The notes: generated by a model from the sequence alone, not told the origin. Shown: positions 7,243-15,627, counted from the first letter of the stretch. The stretch is 43,060 bases of DNA from CAYSYM01 sp964435115 (GCA_964435115.1 CAYSYM010000033.1:1-43060); one strand, 5' to 3'. Numbers and translations are program-made.

Positions 7243-7973
7243 CGACCCCGCTCCCACCCCGCGCGAAGCGCACCATCCTGATCGTCGACGACGAACCGCG
7301 GATCCTGGACTCCGTGCGCATGAACCTGGAGCTGGACGGCTACCAGGTCTTCGAGGCGACCAACGGGCTGGGCGCGCTCGAGGAGGTGCGCCAGCGGCTC
7401 CCCGACCTCGTGGTGATGGACGTGATGATGCCAGAGATGGACGGCTTCGAGGCCCTGCGTGAGCTGCGCACGGTCTCGGCCGTGCCGGTCATCCTGCTCA
7501 CCGTCAAGGCCGACGAGCGCGACGTCGTCCACGGCCTGGAGCTGGGCGCCGACGACTACGTGGCCAAGCCGTTCAGTCCGGCGGTCCTCCTCTCGCGCAT
7601 CAAGGCGGTGCTGCGGCGAGCCGAGACGCCGCCCCAGGCGCCGCCCTCGCGCGTGCTCAAGGTCGACGACCGGCTCACCGTCGACTTCGACCGCCACGAG
7701 GTGTGGAAGGACGGCCAGAAGGTCCAGCTCCGGCCGACCGAGTTCCGGCTGCTTTACCACCTGGCCTCGAACCCCGGCGTGGTGATGACCCACGAGACGC
7801 TACTGAGCCGGGTGTGGGGCCCGGAGTACCGCGACGCAGCGCACTACGTGCGTCTGTACGTCAACTACCTGCGCCAGAAGCTCGAGGACGACCCGGCCAA
7901 CCCGCACTACATCCTCACCGAGCGCGGGGTCGGGTACCGGTTCGTGGACTACGCGTCGGGCCCCGCCGGCTGA
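7239..7973 (+). CDS. OmpR/PhoB-family response regulator
   Basis: A 244-residue regulator: receiver (about 11-125) with acidic pair Asp17/Asp18, phosphoacceptor Asp61 in VVMDVMMPEMDG, Thr88 and Lys110 (AKPFSP), then a winged-helix domain (about 138-238) with LRPTEFRLLYHLASNPG and the terminal ERGVGYRF. ATG 7239 overlaps the kinase stop as ATGA, which indicates translational coupling. It should activate or repress genes when phosphorylated by the upstream GAF kinase. The targets are not evident. Its last 25 bp overlap the 3' end of the convergent YfhO-type gene. Confidence 0.95.
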   Translation: MTTPLPPRAKRTILIVDDEPRILDSVRMNLELDGYQVFEATNGLGALEEVRQRLPDLVVMDVMMPEMDGFEALRELRTVSAVPVILLTVKADERDVVHGLELGADDYVAKPFSPAVLLSRIKAVLRRAETPPQAPPSRVLKVDDRLTVDFDRHEVWKDGQKVQLRPTEFRLLYHLASNPGVVMTHETLLSRVWGPEYRDAAHYVRLYVNYLRQKLEDDPANPHYILTERGVGYRFVDYASGPAG

Positions 7974-10900
7974 CCCTTCGCGGCAGGCCTCAGGAGCCCC
8001 CACGCGGTGGTGCCCAGCGTCGCGGCCAGCGCCAGCAGGCTGATCGCCGCTCCAACGACGGTGGAAAGGGGCTCGAAGCGCATCTCGACCACGTGGGTGC
8101 CCGGTTCCAGCGGCACGGCGCGGAAGGCCGCGTTGGCGATCGAGACGGGCGCCGGTTGGCCGTCCACCCAGGCCTTCCAGCCACGGTGGTAGAGGTCGCT
8201 CACCACCAGGTACGACGGGCGGTCGGCCGTGGCGGTGATCCGCAGCGCGTTCGGCCCCAGCTCCTCCACCTGCGCCGGCCGCACGCTCGCGGGTGGCGTG
8301 CCATCGTTCGGGAGCTGGTCGCCCTCGATCAGGACGTTGGTGGCCGGGTCGAACCCAGGGCTGGCCATGATCTGGACCGGGGTCGCGTTTGGACGCGTGG
8401 CACGGTAGATGGCGCTGGCTCGATCGCGGACGTAGGCGCGCGGCAGGGCGCGCTCGTTGGCGAGGACCCGGTACTCCGGGGCCCGGCCCACCACGCGAGC
8501 CCACGCGCTGTCGGCCAGGCTCAGCGAGACGACGGCGCCGTCGTCTCGCACCAGGCCGACGCCGTACACCTGGAGCAGGGCCGTGGGCGAGGCAAACCGC
8601 ACCCGGAGCGCCAGGCCGTCCGGCTGTGCCGCCGCGGCAACGGGCGTGGCGAGGCGCCACTCGGCCACGTAGAGGCGCGCGGTGTAGTCTTCCCCCAGCG
8701 GGCTGGACTCCTCGAAGCCGAAGGTGAGCCCGGCGGGTGGTTTGGCGTGCCTCAACAGGGGCTGGATGGACGGACGCTCGATGGCCCGCTCCGCCACGTC
8801 CACGCCGGCCCGCAATGGGGTGGACGCGCCGACACCGCGCGCGTCGACGAGCTGCAGCTCACCGACCTCCGTGCCCTGCGGCACGTCGAAGGCGTAGCTG
8901 AGGGTGGCGACCAGGCGCACGGCGACGATCCGGCCAGCGTCGGGCGGGATGCGGAAGGTTGCCGGCTGCTGGCCACCAAATCCGGCGGCCAGGGGGTAGC
9001 GCAGCCGGAACTGGACGCCGCCCACCTCGCGTCGGTCGGTGGGCGCGGTCGGCTCGACGACGTACGGTGCGCTCCAGAGGTCGAGCAGCGCCGGCTGCTG
9101 GCGCGTCTGCGCGTACAGGTCGACCAACCGCTGGGACGGAAGCGAGCTGTACCCCTCGACGGTGCGGATGTCGTCGACGAGGAGCTGGTTCGGCTCCACG
9201 CTGGCGAGCGACTGCTCGCGGCGCAGAATGACGCGGGCGCCGGGTGGGACACCCGCCAGGGCGGGCGTCCGGAGGCTGGCTAGGGGTGCCTTGGGGTGGA
9301 AATCGGCGGCGAAGACGAGCAGGTCGACGGCCAGCAGGCTGACGAAGATGGCCTGGCCCAGCCAGGCGCGCCGCGGGCCCAGCTTGAGCCAGGCGGCGAA
9401 CCCGGCGGCCGTGAGCGCCAGGAGCGCCAGGCTCCAGGCCGTCTTCGGGGCGGCCAGGTCGAGTGACGCCACGAGCCCGTCGTAGGCCAGGCGCGGGTCG
9501 ATGGGGTACTGGGCGCGGACGGCGAGGTAGGTCGCTTCGAGCGTCCGCTGGCCGCGCTCGGGGTCGGCCAGCAGCCAGGCGCGCCACGCGGGCCAGAGCG
9601 CCAGCAGGGCGGCCAGCAGGCCGAGCGCCGGCAGCGCGCCGAGGAGCCCGGCCATGAGGCGGTTGAGCCGGGCGCGCCGGTCCACGAGCGCCTGCAGGCC
9701 GAGGGCGCTCAGGCCGGCCAGGGCGAAGACGACCAGGTAGGTGAAGCGGCCCGGGGCGCGGAGGAACGAGAACCCGGGCAGCGACCACAGGAGCTGGTGC
9801 AGGTTGGTGACAGGCGCGTAGGCCGCCATGGCCACCCACAATGCCAGGAGCCCGAGCGGCAGGAAGAAGAGCACCTCGCGCCGGCGCGACATGAGCACGC
9901 CCACGACCGCCAGCGCCAGGGTGGGGATGCCGGCGTACAGCTCCGTCTCCCACTGCTGCCAGAGGGTCCACCAGGTGGCGTTGTCCGGCAGGCGGAAGAA
10001 GTACGGGAAGAGGAGCGTGGCGAGGCTTTCGGGCGCCAGGGCGAAGGCGCTGGCGAACTCGTAGCTCACGCCGCCGGCGCGGAAGGAAGCGCGTGCCCAC
10101 TCGGCCAGCGGCAGCCACTGGGCTGCGGCCACGGCGAGCCCGCCCAGGATGATGCCCAGCGGCAGGCCGAGCGGCCACCGGAGGCGGGCCAGCCGTCGTT
10201 CTCCTTGGCGCGCGGCCGGTGCCCAGAGTGGGGCGCGACGCACACCCAGCGCCGCCGGCCAGCCGGCGAGGGCCCGGAAGAGCGCGTAGGCGCCGAGCGT
10301 GAGCGCCAGCATCAGCACTGGCTGCACGTGCAGCCCGAGCGCCGACTGGGCGAAGGCCAGCACCGCCAGGGCAGCCCAGCCCAGCGCGCGCCGGCCGGTG
10401 GCGCGCAGCGCCCGCTCGGCCAGCGTCAGCACGAGCGGCAGCCAGATGGCCGAGCGGATCACGTTCTCATGCTGCAGCTGGGCCGTGACGAAGCTGCCGA
10501 AGGCGAAGACGAGCGCGCCCCCCAGGGACGCCAGGGGTCCGAGTCGCAGCGTTCGTAGGAAGAGGTGCATGAAGGCGCCGGCCAGGACGGTGTGCAGCAC
10601 GCGCAACCAGACCATTGCCAGGGGCGTGGGTAGCAGGAGTAGCAGCGCGACCTGCGGCAGGTACAGCAGCCCGAGCTCGCCATCCGCGAAGATCGGGTAG
10701 CCGGTGAAGATGCCGGGCAGCCAGAGGGGGTACACGCCCGTCCGGAGCTGCTCGCCTACCCAGTCGGCCAGCGGGAAGTAGAAGAGCCGCGTGTCGCTCT
10801 CGTAGAAGGCCGGCCCGCCGAACAGCCCCTCGCGGTGGAGCACGAGCGCGCTGGCGGCGAGGAAGAGCACGGCGAGGAGGTCGCCCCGCCATTCGCTGAT

Positions 10901-10981
10901 TGCGGGTCGTAGGGCGCCAGGCGGGGGGGCTGCCGGCGCCGGGGTGGCCGGTGCGCCGTGGCCGAGCGTCGGGGCGCTCAT
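7949..10981 (-). CDS. YfhO-family large membrane protein
   Basis: A 1010-residue protein. After a Pro/Ala-rich N-terminus (1-30) come about a dozen hydrophobic helices up to roughly residue 560, starting with LLAVLFLAASALVLHREG. A large extracytoplasmic domain follows, with a final pair of hydrophobic segments. The C-terminal block YLVVSDLYHRGWKAWVDG, with EPGTHVVEMRFEP, is the signature of YfhO proteins, which belong to the GT-C-like membrane glycosyltransferase group; Bacillus relatives act in cell-wall or lipoteichoic-acid glycosylation. ATG 10981 overlaps the methyltransferase stop (ATGA). It probably adds sugars to a surface lipid or polymer made by the neighbouring cluster. The 3' end overlaps the convergent regulator. 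Confidence 0.82.
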   Translation of the reverse strand: MSAPTLGHGAPATPAPAAPPPGALRPAISEWRGDLLAVLFLAASALVLHREGLFGGPAFYESDTRLFYFPLADWVGEQLRTGVYPLWLPGIFTGYPIFADGELGLLYLPQVALLLLLPTPLAMVWLRVLHTVLAGAFMHLFLRTLRLGPLASLGGALVFAFGSFVTAQLQHENVIRSAIWLPLVLTLAERALRATGRRALGWAALAVLAFAQSALGLHVQPVLMLALTLGAYALFRALAGWPAALGVRRAPLWAPAARQGERRLARLRWPLGLPLGIILGGLAVAAAQWLPLAEWARASFRAGGVSYEFASAFALAPESLATLLFPYFFRLPDNATWWTLWQQWETELYAGIPTLALAVVGVLMSRRREVLFFLPLGLLALWVAMAAYAPVTNLHQLLWSLPGFSFLRAPGRFTYLVVFALAGLSALGLQALVDRRARLNRLMAGLLGALPALGLLAALLALWPAWRAWLLADPERGQRTLEATYLAVRAQYPIDPRLAYDGLVASLDLAAPKTAWSLALLALTAAGFAAWLKLGPRRAWLGQAIFVSLLAVDLLVFAADFHPKAPLASLRTPALAGVPPGARVILRREQSLASVEPNQLLVDDIRTVEGYSSLPSQRLVDLYAQTRQQPALLDLWSAPYVVEPTAPTDRREVGGVQFRLRYPLAAGFGGQQPATFRIPPDAGRIVAVRLVATLSYAFDVPQGTEVGELQLVDARGVGASTPLRAGVDVAERAIERPSIQPLLRHAKPPAGLTFGFEESSPLGEDYTARLYVAEWRLATPVAAAAQPDGLALRVRFASPTALLQVYGVGLVRDDGAVVSLSLADSAWARVVGRAPEYRVLANERALPRAYVRDRASAIYRATRPNATPVQIMASPGFDPATNVLIEGDQLPNDGTPPASVRPAQVEELGPNALRITATADRPSYLVVSDLYHRGWKAWVDGQPAPVSIANAAFRAVPLEPGTHVVEMRFEPLSTVVGAAISLLALAATLGTTAWGLLRPAAKGQPAGPDA

Positions 10982-11856
10982 ACGGCGCGCCCGAGGGCCA
11001 GCAGCGACAGGCCGAACGGCAGCGGGATCCCCCGCGGGACGACCAGCGCCTCCACGCCGACCACGGCCTCCAGCAGGGCGTTGAGAGGGCCGGGTGGCTG
11101 CCACAGGTCGGGCTCCACCCGACGCGCGACGCGCTCGCTCGTGCCGGGGCTCAGCACGTGGTCCCCGCCAGGACCAGGTCGTGCCAGATTGCGGCCCACT
11201 GGCTGAGCGCCGGGCTGCTGGCCGGCGGCCGCGGGGAGCCGGGGTCCGCCGCCGGTGCGCTCCAGCAGCCGCTTGGCCGCCGCCGGCGGGAAGAGCAGGC
11301 TGTTGGCCCAACTCAGCCGCTCGACCTCGAAACCCGCGCCGCGCAGCTTGGCCGCGAGCTCGGCGCGCGTATACCGGTGGCGGGTGTGGACGAGCCGGTC
11401 ATGCTCCCCGCGCAGCCAGTCGTGCGCGGGGACGCGGAGGAGGAGGCGTCCACCAGGGAGCAGCACGCGCCGGAGCTCGGCCAGAGCCTGGCGGTCCTCG
11501 GCGACGGCGAGGTGGTAGAGCACCTCGAAGCAGGTGACGACGTCGAACGACGCGTCGCGGAACGGCAGGCGCTCGACGCTGCCTCGGGCAAGCCGCCCGC
11601 CGAGCCCCCGCTCCCTGGCGGGCAGGAGCGCCTCCCAGGCCAGGTCCACGCCGTAGACCGCGCCGAACGCGCGCAGGCGCATGGTCGTGCCGCCCGTCCC
11701 GCAGCCAGCGTCGAGCAGGCGCAGCGGCCGGCCGCTGCGCGCCTGCTCGCCCTGGAGCGCGCGGCCGAGGAGCGCGAGCGCCGTCTTCCGCATGCCCGCA
11801 TACCACCAGTGGCGCTCCTCGCGCCGGAACATGACCGCGTACTGCTCGCGCTCCAC
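10978..11856 (-). CDS. Class I SAM-dependent methyltransferase
   Basis: A 292-residue protein from GTG 11856. The SAM-binding motif I is LLDAGCGTGGTTMRL, acidic residue motif II is YGVDLAWEAL, and VERLPFRDASFDVVTCFEVLYHL with LLPGGRLLLRVPAHDWL are motifs III-IV of the Methyltransf_11/UbiE-like group. N-terminal REERHWWYAGMR is typical of methyltransferases in polysaccharide clusters. A Gly/Pro-rich stretch of about 45 residues between ERTGGG and DLWQPPGPLN looks inserted and coincides with repeat copy B. It starts 27 nt after the mazF stop and overlaps the YfhO gene. The methyl acceptor (sugar or lipid) is unknown. Confidence 0.85.
   Translation of the reverse strand: MEREQYAVMFRREERHWWYAGMRKTALALLGRALQGEQARSGRPLRLLDAGCGTGGTTMRLRAFGAVYGVDLAWEALLPARERGLGGRLARGSVERLPFRDASFDVVTCFEVLYHLAVAEDRQALAELRRVLLPGGRLLLRVPAHDWLRGEHDRLVHTRHRYTRAELAAKLRGAGFEVERLSWANSLLFPPAAAKRLLERTGGGPRLPAAAGQQPGAQPVGRNLARPGPGGDHVLSPGTSERVARRVEPDLWQPPGPLNALLEAVVGVEALVVPRGIPLPFGLSLLALGRAV
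11149..11208 (-). repeat. Structured element copy B, inside the methyltransferase gene
   Basis: Read on the minus strand, GGGCC (11197-11193) is followed after 28 nt by GGACC (11164-11160). GCTCAGC (11208-11202) and GCTGAGC (11155-11149) close the outer stem. GCCAG/CTGGC forms the competing hairpin. The flanks align closely with copy A, including a 13-nt match GCTCAGCACGTGG (+ strand, 11149-11161). Confidence 0.6.
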
Positions 11857-11883
11857 GGGTGTCCGCCGGTGCGGGACGCCGCG

Positions 11884-12240
11884 TCACGGCCACGGGCCGA
11901 GGGGCAGCAGACGTCCGAGCCTGGCCAGCACCTCGGCGACGGTCCCCTCAGGCACCTGGCAAATCCACTCCGCCCGGCGTGCCCGCCAGTCCAGGCTCTT
12001 GATCTGGTCGGAGAGGACGACGCCAGTAACTGGAAGCCCCTCGGGGAGAACGACCTCGAAGGGATAGCCCTTGACCTGGCTCGTTACCGGACACAGCAGA
12101 GCCAAGCCAACTTTGCCATTGTAAGGGGCTGGCGAGAGCACCAGTACAGGACGCCGCCCGGCCTGTTCATGCCCTGCGTGCGGGTTGAGCGTAAGCCAGA
12201 CAGCGTGGCCACGGTCGGGCACATACGCCGGACCACTCAC
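11884..12240 (-). CDS. mazF: MazF/PemK-type toxin endoribonuclease
   Basis: A 118-residue protein of MazF/PemK size and pattern: RGHAVWLTLNPHAGHEQAGRRPVLVLSP is the family N-terminal block (substrate-binding loop with the Gly-rich turn and RRPVLVLS), and LLCPVTSQVKGYPFEV is the second conserved block with the Thr/Ser of the active site. The toxin would cleave mRNA at short motifs when freed from its antitoxin. It follows mazE by 8 nt. AGGAGG (12250-12245) lies 4 nt before GTG 12240 but only 1 nt before GTG 12243, so 12240 is the better start. It sits inside the glycan cluster, between the aminotransferase and the methyltransferase. Confidence 0.93.
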   Translation of the reverse strand: MSGPAYVPDRGHAVWLTLNPHAGHEQAGRRPVLVLSPAPYNGKVGLALLCPVTSQVKGYPFEVVLPEGLPVTGVVLSDQIKSLDWRARRAEWICQVPEGTVAEVLARLGRLLPLGPWP

Positions 12241-12248
12241 CACGCCTC

Positions 12249-12479
12249 CTAGCCCTGGCGTGGCCCCGTATCCACCTCGCTGTGCAGATTCTCCGGGGTG
12301 ACCCGCGCCAGCAGCTCGTCGAGGGATGGGACCGGTAGGACAACCGGCGCCACCACGACCCGGCCGTCTTCCAGCGACAGCTCGACCGGGGCGTCACGAG
12401 TCATCCCCACCTCCTGGGCAAGGGGGCGCGGGATGCGGATCGCCAGACTGTTCCCCCACTTCCGGACGCGCGTTCGCAC
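12249..12479 (-). CDS. mazE: MazE/AbrB-type antitoxin
   Basis: A 76-residue protein that begins with the SpoVT/AbrB swapped-hairpin DNA-binding motif, VRKWGNSLAIRIPRPLAQEVG (written from residue 4 on), and has a flexible acidic C-terminus (PSLDELLARVTPENLHSEVD) suited to binding MazF. GTG 12479 is preceded at 6 nt by GGAGGT, a strong ribosome-binding site. The antitoxin should repress its own promoter through the 19-bp inverted repeat just upstream. It forms a classic type II module with mazF directly behind it. Confidence 0.93.
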   Translation of the reverse strand: MRTRVRKWGNSLAIRIPRPLAQEVGMTRDAPVELSLEDGRVVVAPVVLPVPSLDELLARVTPENLHSEVDTGPRQG

Positions 12480-12497
12480 GGGCCTACCTCCAGGGTT

Positions 12498-12516
12498 GTA
12501 TCTACATCGAAGATAC
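12498..12516 (-). promoter_or_regulatory. mazEF operator and -10 region
   Basis: GTATCT (12498-12503) and AGATAC (12511-12516) form a perfect 6-bp inverted repeat with 7-bp centre. A minus-strand -10 hexamer TATCTT (12515-12510) overlaps one arm, so MazE binding would block transcription. Confidence 0.6.
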
Positions 12517-12606
12517 TCGCCATGAGCTGACCGGCGCAAGACGAGCCTGTGTGCCCGTTCGGGCCCCACGCCTCTGCCGCCAAGCCCCTCGCTGTCGGGC
12601 GCACGC

Positions 12607-13764
12607 TCATGGCGGCCTCTGGGCGAAGGTGCGCACCTGCTCGGACACGTAGGCGATGTCCGCGGCGGCCAACTCCGGGTAGAGGGGCAGGCTGAGCACC
12701 TCACGCGCCAGGCGCTCCGTGTGCGGCAGCGAGCCCGGGCCCAGGCCGAACTCGGCGTAGGGGGGCTGGAGGTGCGCGGGCAGGGGGTAGTGGACATCGG
12801 TGCCGATGCCGCGCTCGGCCAGCGTGGCGCGCAGAGGGTCGCGTGCCGCGGCCCGGACGACGTACAGGTGGTAGACGTGCATCGTGTGGGGACGCTCCTC
12901 GGGCAGGTGCAGCCCGTCGAGTGCCGCGAGCCGCGCGGCGTACGCCGCCGCCAGCGCCCGGCGCGCGGCGTTCCAGGTGTCCAGGTGCGGGAGCTTGGTG
13001 GCGAGCACGGCCGCCTGCAGCTCGTCCAGGCGCGTCACGGTGGCGTGCGTCTCGCTGACGTACTTGTGCCGCCAGCCGTACTGGCGCAGCAGCCGCGCGC
13101 GATCGGCCACCTCGGGGTCGTGCGTCAGGATGGCGCCGCCGTCACCCAGCGCGCCGAGGTTCTTGGTGGGGTAGAAGCTGAATGCCGCGGCGTCGCCGAG
13201 GGTGCCGACCGGTCGGCCGCGATACCGCGCCCCGTGCGCCTGGGCGCAGTCCTCCAGCACCTTCAGGCCGCGCTCGTGCGCGGCCGCGACGATCGGGTCC
13301 ATCTCCGCCGGCTGGCCGTACAGGTGGACGACCAGCACGGCGCGCGCGCGCGGCGTCGCACGGCGCTCGATCTCCGCCGGGTCGAGCGTGTGCGAGGCCG
13401 GGTCGACGTCGCAGAACACGGGGCGAGCGCCGGCGGCCACGACCGCGGCGACGGGTGGGACGCCAGCGTTGGCGACCACCAGCACCTCGTCGCCCGGCTG
13501 GACGCCCAGGGCGAGTAGGCTCACCCGGAGCGCATCCGTCCCGGACCCCACTCCCACCGCCTGGAGACCGGGCGCGTGGTAGGCGGCGAACACCCGCTCG
13601 AACGCCTCGCCCTCAGGGCCGAGGATGAACCAGCCGCGGTCGAGCACACGCGCGACCGCGGCGTCCAGCTCCACCCGCAGCCGCTGCACGCCCGGGGCCA
13701 GGGCGTTGAAGGGCACCGTGCGCGCCGGCGTGGCGGACGCGGCCGGGCGCGGACGGTCAGTCAA
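12607..13764 (-). CDS. DegT/DnrJ/EryC1-family sugar aminotransferase
   Basis: A PLP enzyme that transaminates a nucleotide keto-sugar. The start block VPFNALAPGVQRLRVELDAAV and the region GSGTDALRVSLLAL (PLP phosphate site) fit the family. The lysine of SFYPTKNLGALGDGG is the PLP-binding Lys, marking an aminotransferase rather than the dehydrase subgroup that has His there. The DCAQAHGA motif with the PLP-stacking Asp is present. Start: TTG 13764 overlaps the epimerase stop (TTGACTGA), and in-frame GTG 13716 just before PFNAL is the main alternative; neither has an SD. It is coupled to the epimerase, so the pair probably makes an amino sugar for a surface glycan. Confidence 0.9.
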   Translation of the reverse strand: MTDRPRPAASATPARTVPFNALAPGVQRLRVELDAAVARVLDRGWFILGPEGEAFERVFAAYHAPGLQAVGVGSGTDALRVSLLALGVQPGDEVLVVANAGVPPVAAVVAAGARPVFCDVDPASHTLDPAEIERRATPRARAVLVVHLYGQPAEMDPIVAAAHERGLKVLEDCAQAHGARYRGRPVGTLGDAAAFSFYPTKNLGALGDGGAILTHDPEVADRARLLRQYGWRHKYVSETHATVTRLDELQAAVLATKLPHLDTWNAARRALAAAYAARLAALDGLHLPEERPHTMHVYHLYVVRAAARDPLRATLAERGIGTDVHYPLPAHLQPPYAEFGLGPGSLPHTERLAREVLSLPLYPELAAADIAYVSEQVRTFAQRPP

Positions 13765-14782
13765 GGGGTGCGCCCCAGTAGTGCGCGCGGTGCTCACGAT
13801 AGAAGGCGACCGTCCGTTCGAGCCCTTCGCGCAGCCCCACCTTCGGCTGCCAGCCCAGCACCCGGCGGATCTTGCTGTCGTCGGCGTAGAAGGAGCCGAT
13901 GTCGATGGCCTTCTTCTCCTCGGGGAAGGGGACAAGCCGGAAGCTGCCACTGCCCGCGACGTCGATCAGCAGGGTGGTGATGTCGCGCAGGCTGGCCGGC
14001 TCCAGGCCGCCCAGGTTGAAGACCTGCCCGTTGGCGGCGTCGCTGGCGCCGGCGAGCAGGAACGCCTCCACCACGTCGTCAACGTAGGTCAGGTCGCGTA
14101 GCTGCGCGCCGTCGCCGAACAGGCTGATCTGCTCGCCGTCCAGCACCTGGCGGATGAACCAGCCGAGGAACGTCTGGCGGGCGTTCTTGATCAACATGCG
14201 CGGTCCGTAGGTGTTCGTGAGCCGGAGAACGCAGGCGCGGAGGTGATAGACGTTGTTGTAGAGGATGTGGTACCGCTCGCCAGCGAGCTTGTTGATCCCG
14301 TTGACGTCGGCCGGGTTGGGTGGGCGCCGCTCATCCACCGGCAGCTCTTCCTCTGGCACGCGGCCGTAGACCTGGCGGGTGCTGGCGAAGACGACCTTGG
14401 CGGCCGGCGCATGGTGCCGGCAGGCCTCGAGCAGGGCGAGCTGGCTGCGGCAGTTGATCTCCAGGTCCGTGAACGGGTCGCGCATCGAGTCGATGTGGCT
14501 AACCTGGCCGGCCAGGTTGAAGATCACCTCCTGGCCGCGGACGAGCCGCTCCATGGCCAGCACGTCGCGGATATCCACCTTGCGGATCGAGAGGCGGGGG
14601 TGGTTACGGACGGGCTCGACGTTGTACGGGTTCCCACCGGTCTCGGGGAGGAGGGCGTCGACCAGGAGGACGTCGGCGCCCAGCTCGAGAAGCCGGAGGG
14701 CGAGGTTGGAGCCGATGAAGCCGAGGCCGCCGGTGACCAGCACCCGTTTGCCCGCGTAGGAGCCGAGGAGGCGCAAGGGCAT
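13757..14782 (-). CDS. NAD-dependent nucleotide-sugar epimerase/dehydratase (extended SDR)
   Basis: A 341-residue extended short-chain dehydrogenase. VLVTGGLGFIGSNLALRLL is the NAD-binding GxxGxxG loop, VDIRD binds adenine, NLAGQVSHIDSM is the usual NAxxS region, and ASTRQVYG contains the catalytic Ser/Thr. At the place of the YxxxK motif the sequence reads VNGINKLAGE, so the catalytic Tyr position is Asn, while the Lys is kept. I recall a subfamily with this DVNGINK pattern, so it may be normal for its group. TGATG links it to the GT2 gene upstream, and it overlaps the aminotransferase downstream. It should modify a nucleotide sugar for this cluster. Confidence 0.87.
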   Translation of the reverse strand: MPLRLLGSYAGKRVLVTGGLGFIGSNLALRLLELGADVLLVDALLPETGGNPYNVEPVRNHPRLSIRKVDIRDVLAMERLVRGQEVIFNLAGQVSHIDSMRDPFTDLEINCRSQLALLEACRHHAPAAKVVFASTRQVYGRVPEEELPVDERRPPNPADVNGINKLAGERYHILYNNVYHLRACVLRLTNTYGPRMLIKNARQTFLGWFIRQVLDGEQISLFGDGAQLRDLTYVDDVVEAFLLAGASDAANGQVFNLGGLEPASLRDITTLLIDVAGSGSFRLVPFPEEKKAIDIGSFYADDSKIRRVLGWQPKVGLREGLERTVAFYREHRAHYWGAPLD

Positions 14783-15618
14783 CAGCGGGGAGGGCCGGCC
14801 TCGGCGGCCGCGGATGGGGTGGGATCGCGCGCGGCGGCCGGCGCCCGGCGGGGCGTGGCCGGAGGATACGTGCGTCCGCGCGTCCGGACGCGCAGGCCGA
14901 GCCGCAGGTGCACCCACAGCTCGGCGAGCTGGAGCAGCGTGGCTACCACGCGCCGCACGTTGAAGAACTGGCTCTTGCCGTGAGCACGGTGGTAGTGGTG
15001 AACCGGCACCTCGCGCACGCGGAAGCCGCCCATCTCGATGCGTGTCATCAGCTCGACGGTGATGCAGCCCGTGTGGCTCTCGAGCGGAAAGCTCTCCAGC
15101 ACGTGCCGGCGGATGAGGCGGAAGTCGCAGTCCACGTCGCGCAGGTGCAGGCCGAACCACACGCGCACGACGTGGTGGTAGACCCGGCCGATGACGATGC
15201 GGTGGAGCGGATCATGCCGCTCGATCTTCCAGCCCTGGACGACGTCGACGTCTGGCGCCAGGTGCGCGTACAGCACCGCCAGTTCCGCCGGGTCGTACTG
15301 AGCGTCCCCGTCGGTGTAGAAGATGAGGTCCTTGGTCGCCGCGGCGAAGCCACTCTGCAACGCCCCCCCGTACCCGCGATTCCGCGTGTGGGTCACCACC
15401 CGCAGGCGGGGGTAGTGGTCCTGCAGATCGGCGAGTACCTGCCCAGCGTGGTCCGGACTGGCGTCGTTGACGACGATGACCTCGTAGTCGTCGGTCAGTG
15501 CGCGTAGGGTGCGATCGGCGACGATGACCATGCTGGCGATCGTGCCTGCGTCCCCATAGCACGGGAAGAAGGCGGTGATGGAAGGGCGCGAGGCCGGCCG
15601 TTCCGCGAGGGGAGCCAC
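14782..15618 (-). CDS. Glycosyltransferase family 2 (polyprenyl-phosphate sugar transferase type)
   Basis: A 278-residue GT-A enzyme. SITAFFPCYGDAGTI is the start of the GT2 fold, VIVVNDASPDHAG binds the nucleotide, HTRNRGYGGALQSGF is the typical NRGYGGAL block of dolichol/undecaprenyl-phosphate sugar transferases, and FYTDGDAQYDP carries the metal-binding Asp residues. DCDFRLIRR and the basic C-terminus follow; no clear transmembrane helix is present. GTG 15618 is chosen because a -10 hexamer TACCCT lies 9 nt upstream and the domain starts right after. The stop overlaps the epimerase start by one base (TGATG), making it the first gene of the glycan operon. Confidence 0.87.
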   Translation of the reverse strand: MAPLAERPASRPSITAFFPCYGDAGTIASMVIVADRTLRALTDDYEVIVVNDASPDHAGQVLADLQDHYPRLRVVTHTRNRGYGGALQSGFAAATKDLIFYTDGDAQYDPAELAVLYAHLAPDVDVVQGWKIERHDPLHRIVIGRVYHHVVRVWFGLHLRDVDCDFRLIRRHVLESFPLESHTGCITVELMTRIEMGGFRVREVPVHHYHRAHGKSQFFNVRRVVATLLQLAELWVHLRLGLRVRTRGRTYPPATPRRAPAAARDPTPSAAAEAGPPR

Positions 15619-15627
15619 TGGGCGCAA

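Noticed and set aside
12517..12606. Possible eighth copy of the structured element upstream of mazE (CGTGGGGCC on the minus strand)
   Set aside because: The segment 28 nt downstream reads CGGTC, not GGCCC or GACCC, and no hairpin stem was found.
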